A DNA stretch of 56,730 nt from Candidatus Pelagibacterales bacterium (lineage in GTDB: Bacteria > Pseudomonadota > Alphaproteobacteria > TMED109), in contig PAZF01000027.1 of the NCBI GenBank assembly GCA_002715505.1, positions 1-56,730 of the forward strand. Direction: 5' to 3'. The translations under genes were made by a program, and so were the position numbers. This document shows positions 33,833 to 42,373 of this stretch, one piece after another (positions within the stretch are counted from its first letter, which is position 1; each line of letters begins with the position of its first letter). A model generated the notes under the pieces. The model had not been told where the DNA came from. It did not search any database and saw only the letters and a program-made list of their open reading frames with translations.

Positions 33833-35300
33833 CAGCCAAATTAGAAAATTTTGTTAATTTTGAATCAAAGTGTAGTTGAAGTGATCCTATTGGTCCATGC
33901 CTTTGTTTAGCAATTATAATATCAGCAATATTTTTACAGTTCTCTAAATTTTCTTGCCATTTTATGTATCTTTCTGTAAATGCTACGGAAGTTTCTGTGC
34001 CTGATGATTTTGGCTCAGCTCTTTCTTCATAATATTCTTGTCTATATATAAACATTACTACATCAGAGTCCTGTTCTATAGTTCCTGACTCTCTTAAGTC
34101 TGAAAGTTGAGGTCTTTTATCCTCTCTTTGCTCAACTGCCCTAGAAAGTTGGGATAATGCTAAGACTGGCACATCTAGTTCTTTTGCTATGGACTTTAAA
34201 CCTTGGGTAATTTCGGATATTTCTAAAACTCTATTTTCAAATTTTTTTGTACCTCTCATGAGTTGTAGATAATCCACTACAATTAAACTAATTCCTTCTT
34301 CAAGCTTTCTTTTGAGTCTTCTAGCTCTAGTCCTTAATAATGGTATTGTTATAGCCGGCGTATCGTCAATATAGAGGCCACTATTGGAAATATCCTTGCT
34401 AATTTTATTAAGAGATGCAAAATCTTCTTTTGAAAGCTTTCCCCGCCTAATTTTATCAGAGGAAAGAGTTGTTTGCTCAGCAAGTATTCTGTTAGCTAAT
34501 TGTTCTGCTGACATCTCTAAAGAAAAAAAAGCTACATTTTGGATTTTTTTATCTTTATTTATAGAAGATATTTTAAAAGCAATATTAGTAGCTAAAGCAG
34601 TTTTTCCCATGGAAGGTCTACCTGCCAATATTAATAAATCTGATTTATGTAAACCTCCTAGTAAATTATCTAAGTCTAAGTATCCAGATGATACTCCTAA
34701 GGTTTGTCCTTTATTTAAATGAGCATTTTTTGCACTCTCCATTGCGTATTCAACAGATTCTTTGAAAGATATTAATTGATTACTAGAAATAGTTTTATCT
34801 TCAGTTAATTCATATAGCTGAGCTTCAGTTTCTTCTATTATATCCAAAGATTTTTTATCGTGATCGAACTTCCTTGCTTCTAACTCAAGACTTTTGGAGA
34901 GTTTTATAAGTTCTCTCTTATTGTATAGTTCTTTTAATAGAGTTGCGTAATCTTTGATTATAGATTTACCTAAATTACCGTCACATAACTTATTAAGGAA
35001 ATCTTTTCCTCCTAATTCTTTGAATGCGTCATCATCTGAAAAATAATGCTCCAAGGTTAGGGGGTTAGCTATTTGATCTTTATAGATTAACTCGCATATA
35101 CTTTGGTATATTCTACCATATATAGGTACAAAAAAGTGAAGGTTAGATAGTCCGTTTTCTATTAGATCTAATGAAGAGTTGTCAGACAATAAGCTTCCTA
35201 AGAGGGTCTCCTCTGCCTCTTCATCATGCGGCAAAGTATTTAGATTGTAATCTTGAACTAATTTAATAGTATTTTTTTTAAAAGTATCATTATTAGACAT
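33804..35300 (-). CDS. dnaB: Replicative DNA helicase DnaB
   Basis: The 498-residue hexameric helicase opens the replication fork. The N-terminal domain starts LPHDEEAEETLLGSLL (about 19-34). The RecA-like domain has Walker A GRPSMGKTALATNIA (about 227-241), FFSLEMSAEQLANRILAE, Walker B LIVVDYLQLM, ALSQLSRAVEQR and LRESGTIEQDSDVV. The length is normal and no intein is present. It lies between rplI and alr on the minus strand. A 209-bp AT-rich leader separates it from rplI. Confidence 0.97.
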   Translation of the reverse strand: MSNNDTFKKNTIKLVQDYNLNTLPHDEEAEETLLGSLLSDNSSLDLIENGLSNLHFFVPIYGRIYQSICELIYKDQIANPLTLEHYFSDDDAFKELGGKDFLNKLCDGNLGKSIIKDYATLLKELYNKRELIKLSKSLELEARKFDHDKKSLDIIEETEAQLYELTEDKTISSNQLISFKESVEYAMESAKNAHLNKGQTLGVSSGYLDLDNLLGGLHKSDLLILAGRPSMGKTALATNIAFKISSINKDKKIQNVAFFSLEMSAEQLANRILAEQTTLSSDKIRRGKLSKEDFASLNKISKDISNSGLYIDDTPAITIPLLRTRARRLKRKLEEGISLIVVDYLQLMRGTKKFENRVLEISEITQGLKSIAKELDVPVLALSQLSRAVEQREDKRPQLSDLRESGTIEQDSDVVMFIYRQEYYEERAEPKSSGTETSVAFTERYIKWQENLENCKNIADIIIAKQRHGPIGSLQLHFDSKLTKFSNLADDKQEAKKI

Positions 35301-35374
35301 TATTTAGTATTCAATATTTTTTTTTTAAAATAAACTCTAATTTTTTAATTCAAATATTTTTTTATTGATAAAGT

Positions 35375-35383
35375 TGTGGATAG
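35375..35383 (-). promoter_or_regulatory. DnaA-box-like site in the dnaB leader
   Basis: Read on the minus strand this is CTATCCACA, one mismatch from the DnaA box TTATCCACA. A weaker relative, TTATCCAAG, lies about 40 bp further up (near 35420). The surrounding 209 bp between dnaB and rplI are AT-rich with no gene. A role in coupling dnaB expression to DnaA is possible but unsupported beyond the match. Confidence 0.25.
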
Positions 35384-35509
35384 ATTGAATTTTTGCTTAA
35401 AAATTAACTATTTAAATAACTTGGATAACTTAAAATTTAATTCTATCTATGTTGCACGGAACCTTTTAAAAATATTTTTTAATATTTAAATAAGAATCAA
35501 AAAAAAAAT

Positions 35510-35959
35510 TTATTTTTCGATGGTTTGAACTTGTATTTGTATATTTTTTGTAACTTCTGGGTGAAGCACCAGGGTTCCAGTGTATTCTCCTAAATTTTTT
35601 ATAACTTGTTTAATTATAAAATCTTTAGCTTTTAAATTTAGTTTTTTGCTATTATTGAATTCATTTACTACATCTCTAGAAGTTACAGAACCAAATAAGG
35701 CGCCTTGTTCACTAGCTTCTCTATATATTTTTATAGAATCAGGTACTTTAGTCATAAGTTGTTCAGCTATCTTAATTTTTTCTTTATTAGCCTTGTTTAA
35801 TTGTTCTTTTTGCTTTTCAAATATTTCCTTATTCTCTTTAGTTGCTTGTATTGCAATTTTGTTAGGAAATAAAAAGTTTCTAGCATAGCCTGACTTTACA
35901 TTAACAGTCTGACCAATATCTCCTAATTTGTTTACTTTTTCTAGTAAAATAACTTCCAT
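35510..35959 (-). CDS. rplI: 50S ribosomal protein L9
   Basis: The 149-residue protein is full-length L9: N-terminal rRNA-binding domain MEVILLEKVNKLGDIGQTVNVKSGYARNFL pattern (residues 1-30), central helix, and a C-terminal domain with GALFGSVTSRDVV. It shares its first base with the rpsR stop region, so translation is coupled. The order rpsF-rpsR-rplI is universal in proteobacteria. Confidence 0.98.
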   Translation of the reverse strand: MEVILLEKVNKLGDIGQTVNVKSGYARNFLFPNKIAIQATKENKEIFEKQKEQLNKANKEKIKIAEQLMTKVPDSIKIYREASEQGALFGSVTSRDVVNEFNNSKKLNLKAKDFIIKQVIKNLGEYTGTLVLHPEVTKNIQIQVQTIEK

Positions 35960-36228
35960 TATCTAATCTTTCCTACATGAGAAATTAATGCTAATGACCT
36001 GGCTTTTTTTATTTCTCTTGATAACTTTCTTTGCTTATCGCTAGACACAAAACTAATTCTGCTAGGAACTATTTTTCCTTTTTCTGATATATACTTTTCT
36101 AAAAGTCTAATATTCTTATAATCAATTTCTGGAGATCCTTTTGCGCTTAAAGGGCATGATTTAATTTTTTTAAGAAAAAATTGTTTTTTTTTTTGAGGTT
36201 TTCTTTCTTTTGTTTTACTTCTGAACAT
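35959..36228 (-). CDS. rpsR: 30S ribosomal protein S18
   Basis: The 89-residue S18 has a basic N-terminal extension rich in Lys, then CPLSAKGSPEIDYKNIRLLEKYIS and KIVPSRISF followed by KQRKLSREIKKARSLALIS, the standard S18 core that contacts S6 on the 30S platform. It abuts rpsF and rplI with one-base overlaps. Confidence 0.97.
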   Translation of the reverse strand: MFRSKTKERKPQKKKQFFLKKIKSCPLSAKGSPEIDYKNIRLLEKYISEKGKIVPSRISFVSSDKQRKLSREIKKARSLALISHVGKIR

Positions 36229-36614
36229 TATTTAGCTTCCTTTTCATTAAGCTCGACTTCTTGGGTTGACCTATCGGTGTTTTCTTTATCTATTTTAGCC
36301 TTCATAATAGGTGTTGGTTCTTTAGGTATTTTATTTGTTTTAGTAGTCAAAAATCTAATAATATTTTCATTAATTTTAAAGTTTCTTTCTAATTCTAATA
36401 CAGCATCAGGATCGCTATTGTGTACTAAAAAATAATAATAACCCTTTTTATTTTTGTTTATCTTGTAGGCTAGATTTCTTAACCCCCAATTTTCTTTGTA
36501 TTCAATAGAAGACTTTTTTAATCTGAGCAAATTTTCAAACTTTTCCTCTATTGGTTTAAGTTCTTCTGGTCTTACATCTTGTTTAATTATATATACTGTC
36601 TCATACAAATTCAT
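36228..36614 (-). CDS. rpsF: 30S ribosomal protein S6
   Basis: S6 with the family start MNLYETVYIIKQDVRPEEL, ENWGLRNLAYKINKNKKGYYYFL and NIIRFLTTK (about residues 1-93). An acidic, Glu/Lys-rich C-terminal tail brings the total to 128 residues, longer than the minimal family length but common in alphaproteobacteria. It is the first gene of the S6-S18-L9 operon, with a promoter candidate just upstream. Confidence 0.97.
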   Translation of the reverse strand: MNLYETVYIIKQDVRPEELKPIEEKFENLLRLKKSSIEYKENWGLRNLAYKINKNKKGYYYFLVHNSDPDAVLELERNFKINENIIRFLTTKTNKIPKEPTPIMKAKIDKENTDRSTQEVELNEKEAK

Positions 36615-36643
36615 AATAAATAAAAAACCTTTATAAAAATTGA

Positions 36644-36671
36644 AATATAATTAAAATAATTATTCATGCAA
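36644..36671 (-). promoter_or_regulatory. Promoter candidate for rpsF-rpsR-rplI
   Basis: On the minus strand TTGCAT (36666-36671) is followed after 16 bp by TATATT (36644-36649). The site lies about 30 bp before the rpsF ATG in the divergent gap shared with fabD. Hexamers and spacing are good for a sigma70 promoter. Confidence 0.45.
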
Positions 36672-36712
36672 GTCTTATTTTTTATTAATCTATTATATGT
36701 ATATGTAAATTT

Positions 36713-37657
36713 ATGAAAAAATCATTTGTTTTTCCTGGACAAGGTTCTCAAAAAGTAGGTATGGGAACAGAAATCTATAATAATTTTAGGACTGCCAAGG
36801 ATGTTTTTGAAGAAGTAAACGATAGTTTATCCAAAAACTTGTCTAAAATTATTTTTAAAGGTCCGCAGGAAGAGTTAACTCTAACACAGAACGCTCAACC
36901 TGCTATAATGGCAGTTTCTATGGCAGTAATTAGAGTTTTAGAAAATGACTTTCAAGTAAATATTAAAAAAAACATTGATTTTATTGCTGGACATTCTTTA
37001 GGAGAATATACGGCACTAGCAGCTTCAAAAAGTATAAGTTTAACTGACACTGCAAAAATACTGTTTTATCGTGGAAAAAATATGCAAGAATCTACTAGAA
37101 GCACTAAAACTGGAATGGCCGCTTTTATGGGAGCAAATTTTGAGAAAATAAAAGAAATATTAGTTGATAGTACTGATGGAAATGAGGTATGCGATATCGC
37201 TAACTATAATACAGATAGTCAGATAGTCTTATCGGGAGACGAAGTTTCTATAAATAAGGCTATTGCTATAGCTGAAGAAATTAAAGTTAAGGCTGTTAAA
37301 TTAGAAGTAAGTGCTCCTTTTCACAGCAGTTACATGAAAGATACTGCTGAAGCTTTAAAGAATGAATTTCAAAAATATAATTTTAGAATGCCTAATATTC
37401 CTATTATAAGCAATTTTAGTGCGAAACCTTTTTCTGATGAAAAAGATATTATCAATAGTCTAGTAAAACAGACTTATTCAACAGTAAGATGGTACGAAAG
37501 TATCAAATATATAAATAGCATGAATGTTAATGCATTTTATGAAATTGGCTTTGGAAAAACATTGTGTGGTATAATTAAAAGAATTGATAGAAACCTGATT
37601 ACCAGGAATTTAGTTGAGGCTGTTCAAATAGAGAGTTTTGCGAAGGAAATATTATGA
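36713..37657 (+). CDS. fabD: Malonyl-CoA:ACP transacylase
   Basis: FabD loads malonyl groups onto ACP for fatty-acid synthesis. The 314-residue protein has FVFPGQGSQKVGMG at the N-terminus, TQNAQPAIMAVS, the nucleophile elbow AGHSLGEYTALAAS (Ser near 93), and APFHSSYM with the catalytic His (near 205). It heads a tight forward operon, fabD-fabG-acpP-fabF-mltG-gmk. Its stop overlaps the fabG start by 4 bp. Confidence 0.97.
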   Translation: MKKSFVFPGQGSQKVGMGTEIYNNFRTAKDVFEEVNDSLSKNLSKIIFKGPQEELTLTQNAQPAIMAVSMAVIRVLENDFQVNIKKNIDFIAGHSLGEYTALAASKSISLTDTAKILFYRGKNMQESTRSTKTGMAAFMGANFEKIKEILVDSTDGNEVCDIANYNTDSQIVLSGDEVSINKAIAIAEEIKVKAVKLEVSAPFHSSYMKDTAEALKNEFQKYNFRMPNIPIISNFSAKPFSDEKDIINSLVKQTYSTVRWYESIKYINSMNVNAFYEIGFGKTLCGIIKRIDRNLITRNLVEAVQIESFAKEIL

Positions 37658-38394
37658 ATATTAATTTTAGTGATAAAAATGTTTTAGTTACTGGAGGTGC
37701 AGGAGGAATAGGCGCTGAAATAGTAAAAAGTTTGCATTCTTTAGGAGCAAACATTTTAATATCAGGATCAAATCAACTAAAGCTTAAAAATTTTGCTAAC
37801 GAATTTAATCCTAATTTACAATTTGTATCTGCTGACCTTAAAATTTTAAAAGACTTAGAAAATTTAGCAGACAGCGCTTTAGAAAAATTTAATAATAAAA
37901 TAGATATACTAATTAATAATGCTGGAGTTACCAGAGATAATCTAACTTTAAGAATGAAAGAATCTGAATGGAATGAAGTTATTAATTTAAATTTAAATAG
38001 TACTTTTTTTCTAACAAAGAAAATATTAAAGTTTATGATAAAAAATCGTTATGGAAGAATCATAAACATATCTTCGGTTGTAGGTTCTAGTGGAAATTTA
38101 GGACAGTCCAATTATTCGGCTTCAAAAGCTGGCATAGAAGGTATGAGTAAATCCATAGCATTGGAGGTGGCAAGCAGAAATATTACTGTAAATTGTGTTG
38201 CTCCAGGCTTTATAGAAACAGAAATGACAAAAGATTTATTAGCTAAAAATGCCGATAATCTTAAAAAAAATATACCTTTGGGTAGAGTTGGGTTGCCAGA
38301 TGAAGTAGCTAATTTAGTATCTTTTTTAGCAAGTGATCAAGCAGGATATATAACTGGTCAAACTATTCACATCAATGGTGGCCTGTATATTTAG
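37654..38394 (+). CDS. fabG: 3-oxoacyl-ACP reductase
   Basis: FabG is the NADPH-dependent SDR reducing 3-oxoacyl-ACP in chain elongation. The 246-residue protein has VTGGAGGIGAEI (about 12-23), INNAGVTRDNLTLRMKE, the Ser motif INISSVVG, NYSASKAG (Tyr and Lys) and the family end LASDQAGYITGQTIHINGGLYI. The motif NAGVTRDNL is typical of true FabG rather than a generic SDR, as the operon context also says. Confidence 0.97.
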   Translation: MNINFSDKNVLVTGGAGGIGAEIVKSLHSLGANILISGSNQLKLKNFANEFNPNLQFVSADLKILKDLENLADSALEKFNNKIDILINNAGVTRDNLTLRMKESEWNEVINLNLNSTFFLTKKILKFMIKNRYGRIINISSVVGSSGNLGQSNYSASKAGIEGMSKSIALEVASRNITVNCVAPGFIETEMTKDLLAKNADNLKKNIPLGRVGLPDEVANLVSFLASDQAGYITGQTIHINGGLYI

Positions 38395-38481
38395 TATAAA
38401 ATTTTTTTTTTTCATAAAGTATTTGAAATATTTCTAAAATAGTATACTAATTTTAATAAATATTTAAAGAAAGGTACGACC

Positions 38482-38715
38482 ATGAGTGATATTTCAGAAA
38501 GAGTAAAAAAAATAGTTGTTGAGCACCTAGGAGTAGATGAAGACAAAGTAACTGAGGGTGCCTCTTTTATAGATGATTTAGGTGCAGATAGTTTAGACAC
38601 TGTAGAACTAGTGATGGCTTTTGAAGAAGAATTTAAGTGTGAAATACCTGATGATATAGCTGAAAAGATTGTAACGGTAAAAGACGCAGTAAATTTTATT
38701 GAAGAAAAGCTTTAG
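38482..38715 (+). CDS. acpP: Acyl carrier protein
   Basis: The 77-residue ACP has the phosphopantetheine site [18 protein letters not shown] (Ser36), a predicted acidic four-helix fold and the start [18 protein letters not shown]. An AAAGG site lies before the ATG. It is preceded by an 87-bp gap that holds a TATACT box (38443-38448), so acpP may have its own promoter to reach its usual high level. Confidence 0.98.
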   Translation: MSDISERVKKIVVEHLGVDEDKVTEGASFIDDLGADSLDTVELVMAFEEEFKCEIPDDIAEKIVTVKDAVNFIEEKL

Positions 38716-38723
38716 AGGTTTCT

Positions 38724-39983
38724 ATGAACCGAGTAGTAGTGACAGGAATTGGGATGGTCACTCCCCTCGCATATAAGACTGAAGATACTTGGAAAAGACT
38801 AACAGAAGGTCATTCAGGAATTAATAAAATCACATCCTTTAATACAGATGATCTTAATGTAAAAATTGCAGGTCAAATTCCTTCAGTTGATGAAGAGTTT
38901 GGGTTCAATCCCGATGATCATATGGAGAAAAAAGATCAAAGAAAAGTTGATGACTTTATAATTTATGCTATGGCTGCTGCGGATCAGGCAATCAAGGACT
39001 CAGGATGGAAAGCTATAAAAGATGAAGACTATTTAAAAGCCGGAGTTTTAGTAGGTTCAGGAATTGGAGGACTTCAATCGATAGCTAAAGCTAATGAAAC
39101 TCTGAATGAGAAAGGACCAAAAAGAATGAGCCCTTTTTTTATACCTTCTTGTTTAATTAATTTAGCATCTGGACAAATTTCTATTAAACATGGATTTAAA
39201 GGACCAAACCATTCTGTAGTTACGGCTTGCTCAACTGGGGGTCATGCTATAGGAGATGCCGCAAGATTAATTAGGGCAGGAGAGGCTGATATAATGCTGG
39301 CAGGAGGTGCAGAGGCTGCAGTTTCCAGGTTAGGTATTGCTGGATTTGCTGCTGCCAGAGCTCTATCTACAAACTTTAATGATTCTCCAGAAGAAGCTTC
39401 AAGACCCTGGGATAAAGATAGAGATGGATTCGTAATGGGAGAAGGAGCAGGGGTTATTGTTTTGGAAACGTTAGAAAAAGCAAAAAAAAGAGGGGCTAAA
39501 ATTTATGCAGAGATAAAGGGTTATGGTTTATCAGGAGACGCTTATCATATCACAGCTCCTGCTGAAGATGGTGATGGCGGATTTAGGGCAATGAAGAATG
39601 CTATTGCAAATGGTAATGTAAATATCGAAAATATTCATTATATTAATGCTCACGGTACATCTACACCTCTTGGAGATGAAATAGAATTAGGTGCAGTTGC
39701 CAGGCTATTTAAAAATAATTTGAATTCTGTTTCAATGAGTTCGACAAAATCATCAATAGGACATCTTTTAGGCGCTGCAGGTGCAGTAGAGGCGATATTT
39801 TCAATTTTAGCTGTTTATAATAATATCATACCACCCACGTTGAATTTAAAAAATCCTTGTTTAGATCCTTTACCTGTAGACTTAGTCCCATTAGAAGCTA
39901 GAGAAAAAAATATTGATCTAGCATTATCTAATTCATTTGGATTTGGAGGCACTAATGCTTCTTTGATTGTGGGAAAAATATGA
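38724..39983 (+). CDS. fabF: 3-oxoacyl-ACP synthase II
   Basis: FabF elongates acyl-ACP with malonyl-ACP. The 419-residue condensing enzyme has VTGIGMVTPLA at the N-terminus, the nucleophile region VVTACSTGGHAIGDA (Cys near 170), the His motifs INAHGTSTPLGD and SSTKSSIGHLLGAAGA, and the end NSFGFGGTNASLI. It starts 8 bp after acpP; the stop overlaps mltG by 4 bp. Confidence 0.97.
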   Translation: MNRVVVTGIGMVTPLAYKTEDTWKRLTEGHSGINKITSFNTDDLNVKIAGQIPSVDEEFGFNPDDHMEKKDQRKVDDFIIYAMAAADQAIKDSGWKAIKDEDYLKAGVLVGSGIGGLQSIAKANETLNEKGPKRMSPFFIPSCLINLASGQISIKHGFKGPNHSVVTACSTGGHAIGDAARLIRAGEADIMLAGGAEAAVSRLGIAGFAAARALSTNFNDSPEEASRPWDKDRDGFVMGEGAGVIVLETLEKAKKRGAKIYAEIKGYGLSGDAYHITAPAEDGDGGFRAMKNAIANGNVNIENIHYINAHGTSTPLGDEIELGAVARLFKNNLNSVSMSSTKSSIGHLLGAAGAVEAIFSILAVYNNIIPPTLNLKNPCLDPLPVDLVPLEAREKNIDLALSNSFGFGGTNASLIVGKI

Positions 39984-40912
39984 AAAAATTTTTTTTTTTT
40001 TTAATTATTTTTATTTCTACAGCCACAATTTACTACTTTTTTTTCTTCAGTCCTCTGAAAGAAGACAAGATTTTGTTTGTCGAAAATGGAAAATCTCTTA
40101 AACAAATAGCTAATCTTTTAGAAATAAACAATATTATTGCAAATAGACAGATTTTTGCTTTTTATTTCAGATTACTAGGAAAAGATAAAAGCATACATTC
40201 AGGAGAATATCTTTTTAAAAAAAAAATTAATTTTTATAAAGTAGTAAAAACATTTAAAAAAAATGATTTAATATATCGTAAAATAACGATTCCTGAATGT
40301 TTGACTGTTTATGATATAACGCAACTTTTAGAAAATAATCCATATATTTCGGGAAAAGTTTTAAATCTTCCTCTAGAAGGAACCTTATTTCCTGAAACAT
40401 ACTTCTTTTTGAGAAATGAAAGTGCGAGTAATTTAGTTAAAAGAATGAACTTAAAGATGAGTGAAAAGCTTGACAGGGTCTGGAAAGATAATTTTAAACA
40501 TTTTAATTCAAAAAATGATTTACTAATCCTTGCTTCTTTAATTGAGGCAGAGGCCAAAAAGAAAAATGAAAAATATATGGTATCTAGTGTTTTTCATAAC
40601 AGATTAAAAAAAAATATGAGACTTCAGTCAGATCCAACAATTTTATATGAAAAAAATTTATTTAAAAAAAATAAAAACCTCAAAATATATAAAAAAGATT
40701 TACAAAATGATAATCCTTGGAATACTTATACAAGGAAAGGATTGCCACATACACCCATATGCAACCCAGGAATTGATGCTTTAAATGCCGCAGCGAATCC
40801 ATACATTACTGATTTTTTGTATTTTGTAAGTGATGGGAAAGGTGGTCATAGATTCAGTAGTAGCCTAGAAGAACATAAAAGAAATATAAGATTATGGAAA
40901 AATAATGAGTAA
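39980..40912 (+). CDS. mltG: Endolytic transglycosylase MltG
   Basis: MltG (YceG) cleaves nascent glycan strands in the periplasm. The 310-residue protein has an N-terminal membrane anchor (FFFFLIIFISTATIYYFFFF, about 4-23), a LysM-like subdomain (VENGKSLKQIANLLEINNII) and the YceG catalytic domain. LIEAEAKKKNEKYMVSSVFHNRL retains the catalytic Glu, and MRLQSDPTILYEK and NTYTRKGLPHTPICNPGIDAL follow. It occupies the usual place after fabF and overlaps gmk. Confidence 0.94.
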   Translation: MKKFFFFLIIFISTATIYYFFFFSPLKEDKILFVENGKSLKQIANLLEINNIIANRQIFAFYFRLLGKDKSIHSGEYLFKKKINFYKVVKTFKKNDLIYRKITIPECLTVYDITQLLENNPYISGKVLNLPLEGTLFPETYFFLRNESASNLVKRMNLKMSEKLDRVWKDNFKHFNSKNDLLILASLIEAEAKKKNEKYMVSSVFHNRLKKNMRLQSDPTILYEKNLFKKNKNLKIYKKDLQNDNPWNTYTRKGLPHTPICNPGIDALNAAANPYITDFLYFVSDGKGGHRFSSSLEEHKRNIRLWKNNE

Positions 40913-41537
40913 TAGAAAAATAAAAAGATTAGGAATTATGCTTGTTATATCCTCACCATCTGGAGCAGGGAAAACAACTTTAGCTAGAAGACTTTTGCAA
41001 GAAGATAATGAGATTAAACTCTCAGTATCAGTAACCACAAGAAAACCTAGGAAAATAGAAGAAAATAATAAAGATTATATTTTTATAGATGAAGTTAAGT
41101 TTAAAAGTATGGTTGAAAATAATGAGCTATTAGAATTTGCACATGTGTTTGGTAACAATTATGGCACTCCAAGAAAACCAGTGGAGAAAAGAATTAAAAA
41201 TGGAAAAGATGTATTATTTGATATCGACTGGCAGGGAACACAAGCTTTGAGAGAAATGGAACCTAAACATTTAGTATCAGTTTTTATTCTTCCACCTAGC
41301 ACTGAAGAATTGGAAAAAAGATTACAAAGCAGAGGACAGGATACGCTTGAGGAAGTGTCTAAAAGAATGGCTGAAGCCAATTCTGAAATAACTCACTGGG
41401 CTGAATATGACTATATTATCATAAATAATGATATAGAAAAAACTCTTGAAAAATTAAAGGCAATTCTCATATCTGAAAGGTTAAGAAGGGTTAGACAAGT
41501 AGGTTTAATTGATTTTGTAAGAAAGGTATTAAATTAG
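40905..41537 (+). CDS. gmk: Guanylate kinase
   Basis: Gmk phosphorylates GMP to GDP. The 210-residue enzyme has the P-loop SSPSGAGKTTL (about 17-27), the GMP-binding SVSVTTRKPRKIEENNKDYIFI, FGNNYGTPRKPVE, FDIDWQGTQAL and the lid ERLRRVRQVGLIDF. It ends the fatty-acid operon and overlaps rsmA tail to tail by 9 bp. Together with guaA and guaB it supplies GTP. Confidence 0.97.
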   Translation: MSNRKIKRLGIMLVISSPSGAGKTTLARRLLQEDNEIKLSVSVTTRKPRKIEENNKDYIFIDEVKFKSMVENNELLEFAHVFGNNYGTPRKPVEKRIKNGKDVLFDIDWQGTQALREMEPKHLVSVFILPPSTEELEKRLQSRGQDTLEEVSKRMAEANSEITHWAEYDYIIINNDIEKTLEKLKAILISERLRRVRQVGLIDFVRKVLN

Positions 41538-42371
41538 TTTTTCTTTTACAGCAGTAACGGCAAGTGCTGTATATTGTTCGACGCTTATATTCTCTGCTCT
41601 AAAGTGAGGATTAATTTTTAAATTTATAAATAATTTATTTATACCCTCGATGCTAGACAATGAGTTATTTATGGTTTTTCTTCTTTTTTCAAAAGCTAAC
41701 TTTGTAATTTTTTTTATAGCATTAAAAATATCTTTTCTAATTTTATTTTTAGGAGTAAAGCTTAACAAACAACTATCAACCTTAGGCTTTGGAAAGAAAA
41801 CAGAAGCTCTAATATTAAATAATTTTTTTATTTCACAAGAATATTGTGTTATTACAGAAAGTCTAGAATAGTCTTTATTATTAGGTTTAGCCAATAATCT
41901 ATCAGCTACTTCCTTTTGAAACATAAAAATTAATTGATATACATTTTTCTCTAAAGGCAAAATCTTCATTAAAATTTGAGTCGAAATATAATAAGGTAAA
42001 TTAGAAATAAATTTTACTTTATTTTTTTTAAAAATCTCTGAATTGTATAGATCTATTTTTAGAAAGTCTTGCATCATTATTTTGGTATCTATTTTAGAAA
42101 ATTGGCTTGTTAAGTCTTCTAGTATCTTTTTAAAGGCCAAATCCTTTTCTATAAGTAAGATGCTTTTGGGTTTTTTTTTTAATAACATATTAGTGAGACC
42201 TCCGGGACCAGGACCTATTTCTACGATCAAAAAATTATTTAGAGGTTCAATTCTTTCTGTAATTTTATTTAATATATTCTTGTCAAATATAAAATTTTGA
42301 CCCAGTTTTTTTTTCGGTCTAATTTCATATTTTTCTATAATTTCTTTTATATTATATTTAATTATTTTCAA
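41529..42371 (-). CDS. rsmA: 16S rRNA adenine dimethyltransferase
   Basis: RsmA (KsgA) dimethylates A1518 and A1519 of 16S rRNA late in 30S assembly. The 280-residue protein has RPKKKLGQNFIFDKNIL, SAM motif VEIGPGPGGLTNMLL (about 49-63), the NLPYYIS catalytic motif, MFQKEVADRLLAKPNNKDYSRLSVITQY and FFPKPKVDSCLLSF. In many proteobacteria pdxA lies between surA and rsmA; here rsmA follows surA directly, 2 bp after its stop. Confidence 0.97.
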   Translation of the reverse strand: MKIIKYNIKEIIEKYEIRPKKKLGQNFIFDKNILNKITERIEPLNNFLIVEIGPGPGGLTNMLLKKKPKSILLIEKDLAFKKILEDLTSQFSKIDTKIMMQDFLKIDLYNSEIFKKNKVKFISNLPYYISTQILMKILPLEKNVYQLIFMFQKEVADRLLAKPNNKDYSRLSVITQYSCEIKKLFNIRASVFFPKPKVDSCLLSFTPKNKIRKDIFNAIKKITKLAFEKRRKTINNSLSSIEGINKLFINLKINPHFRAENISVEQYTALAVTAVKEKLI

Positions 42372-42373
42372 AA

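Noticed and set aside
38423-38448. TTGAAA...TATACT as a full acpP promoter
   Set aside because: The spacer is only 14 bp, too short for a normal sigma70 promoter. Only the -10 box is mentioned.
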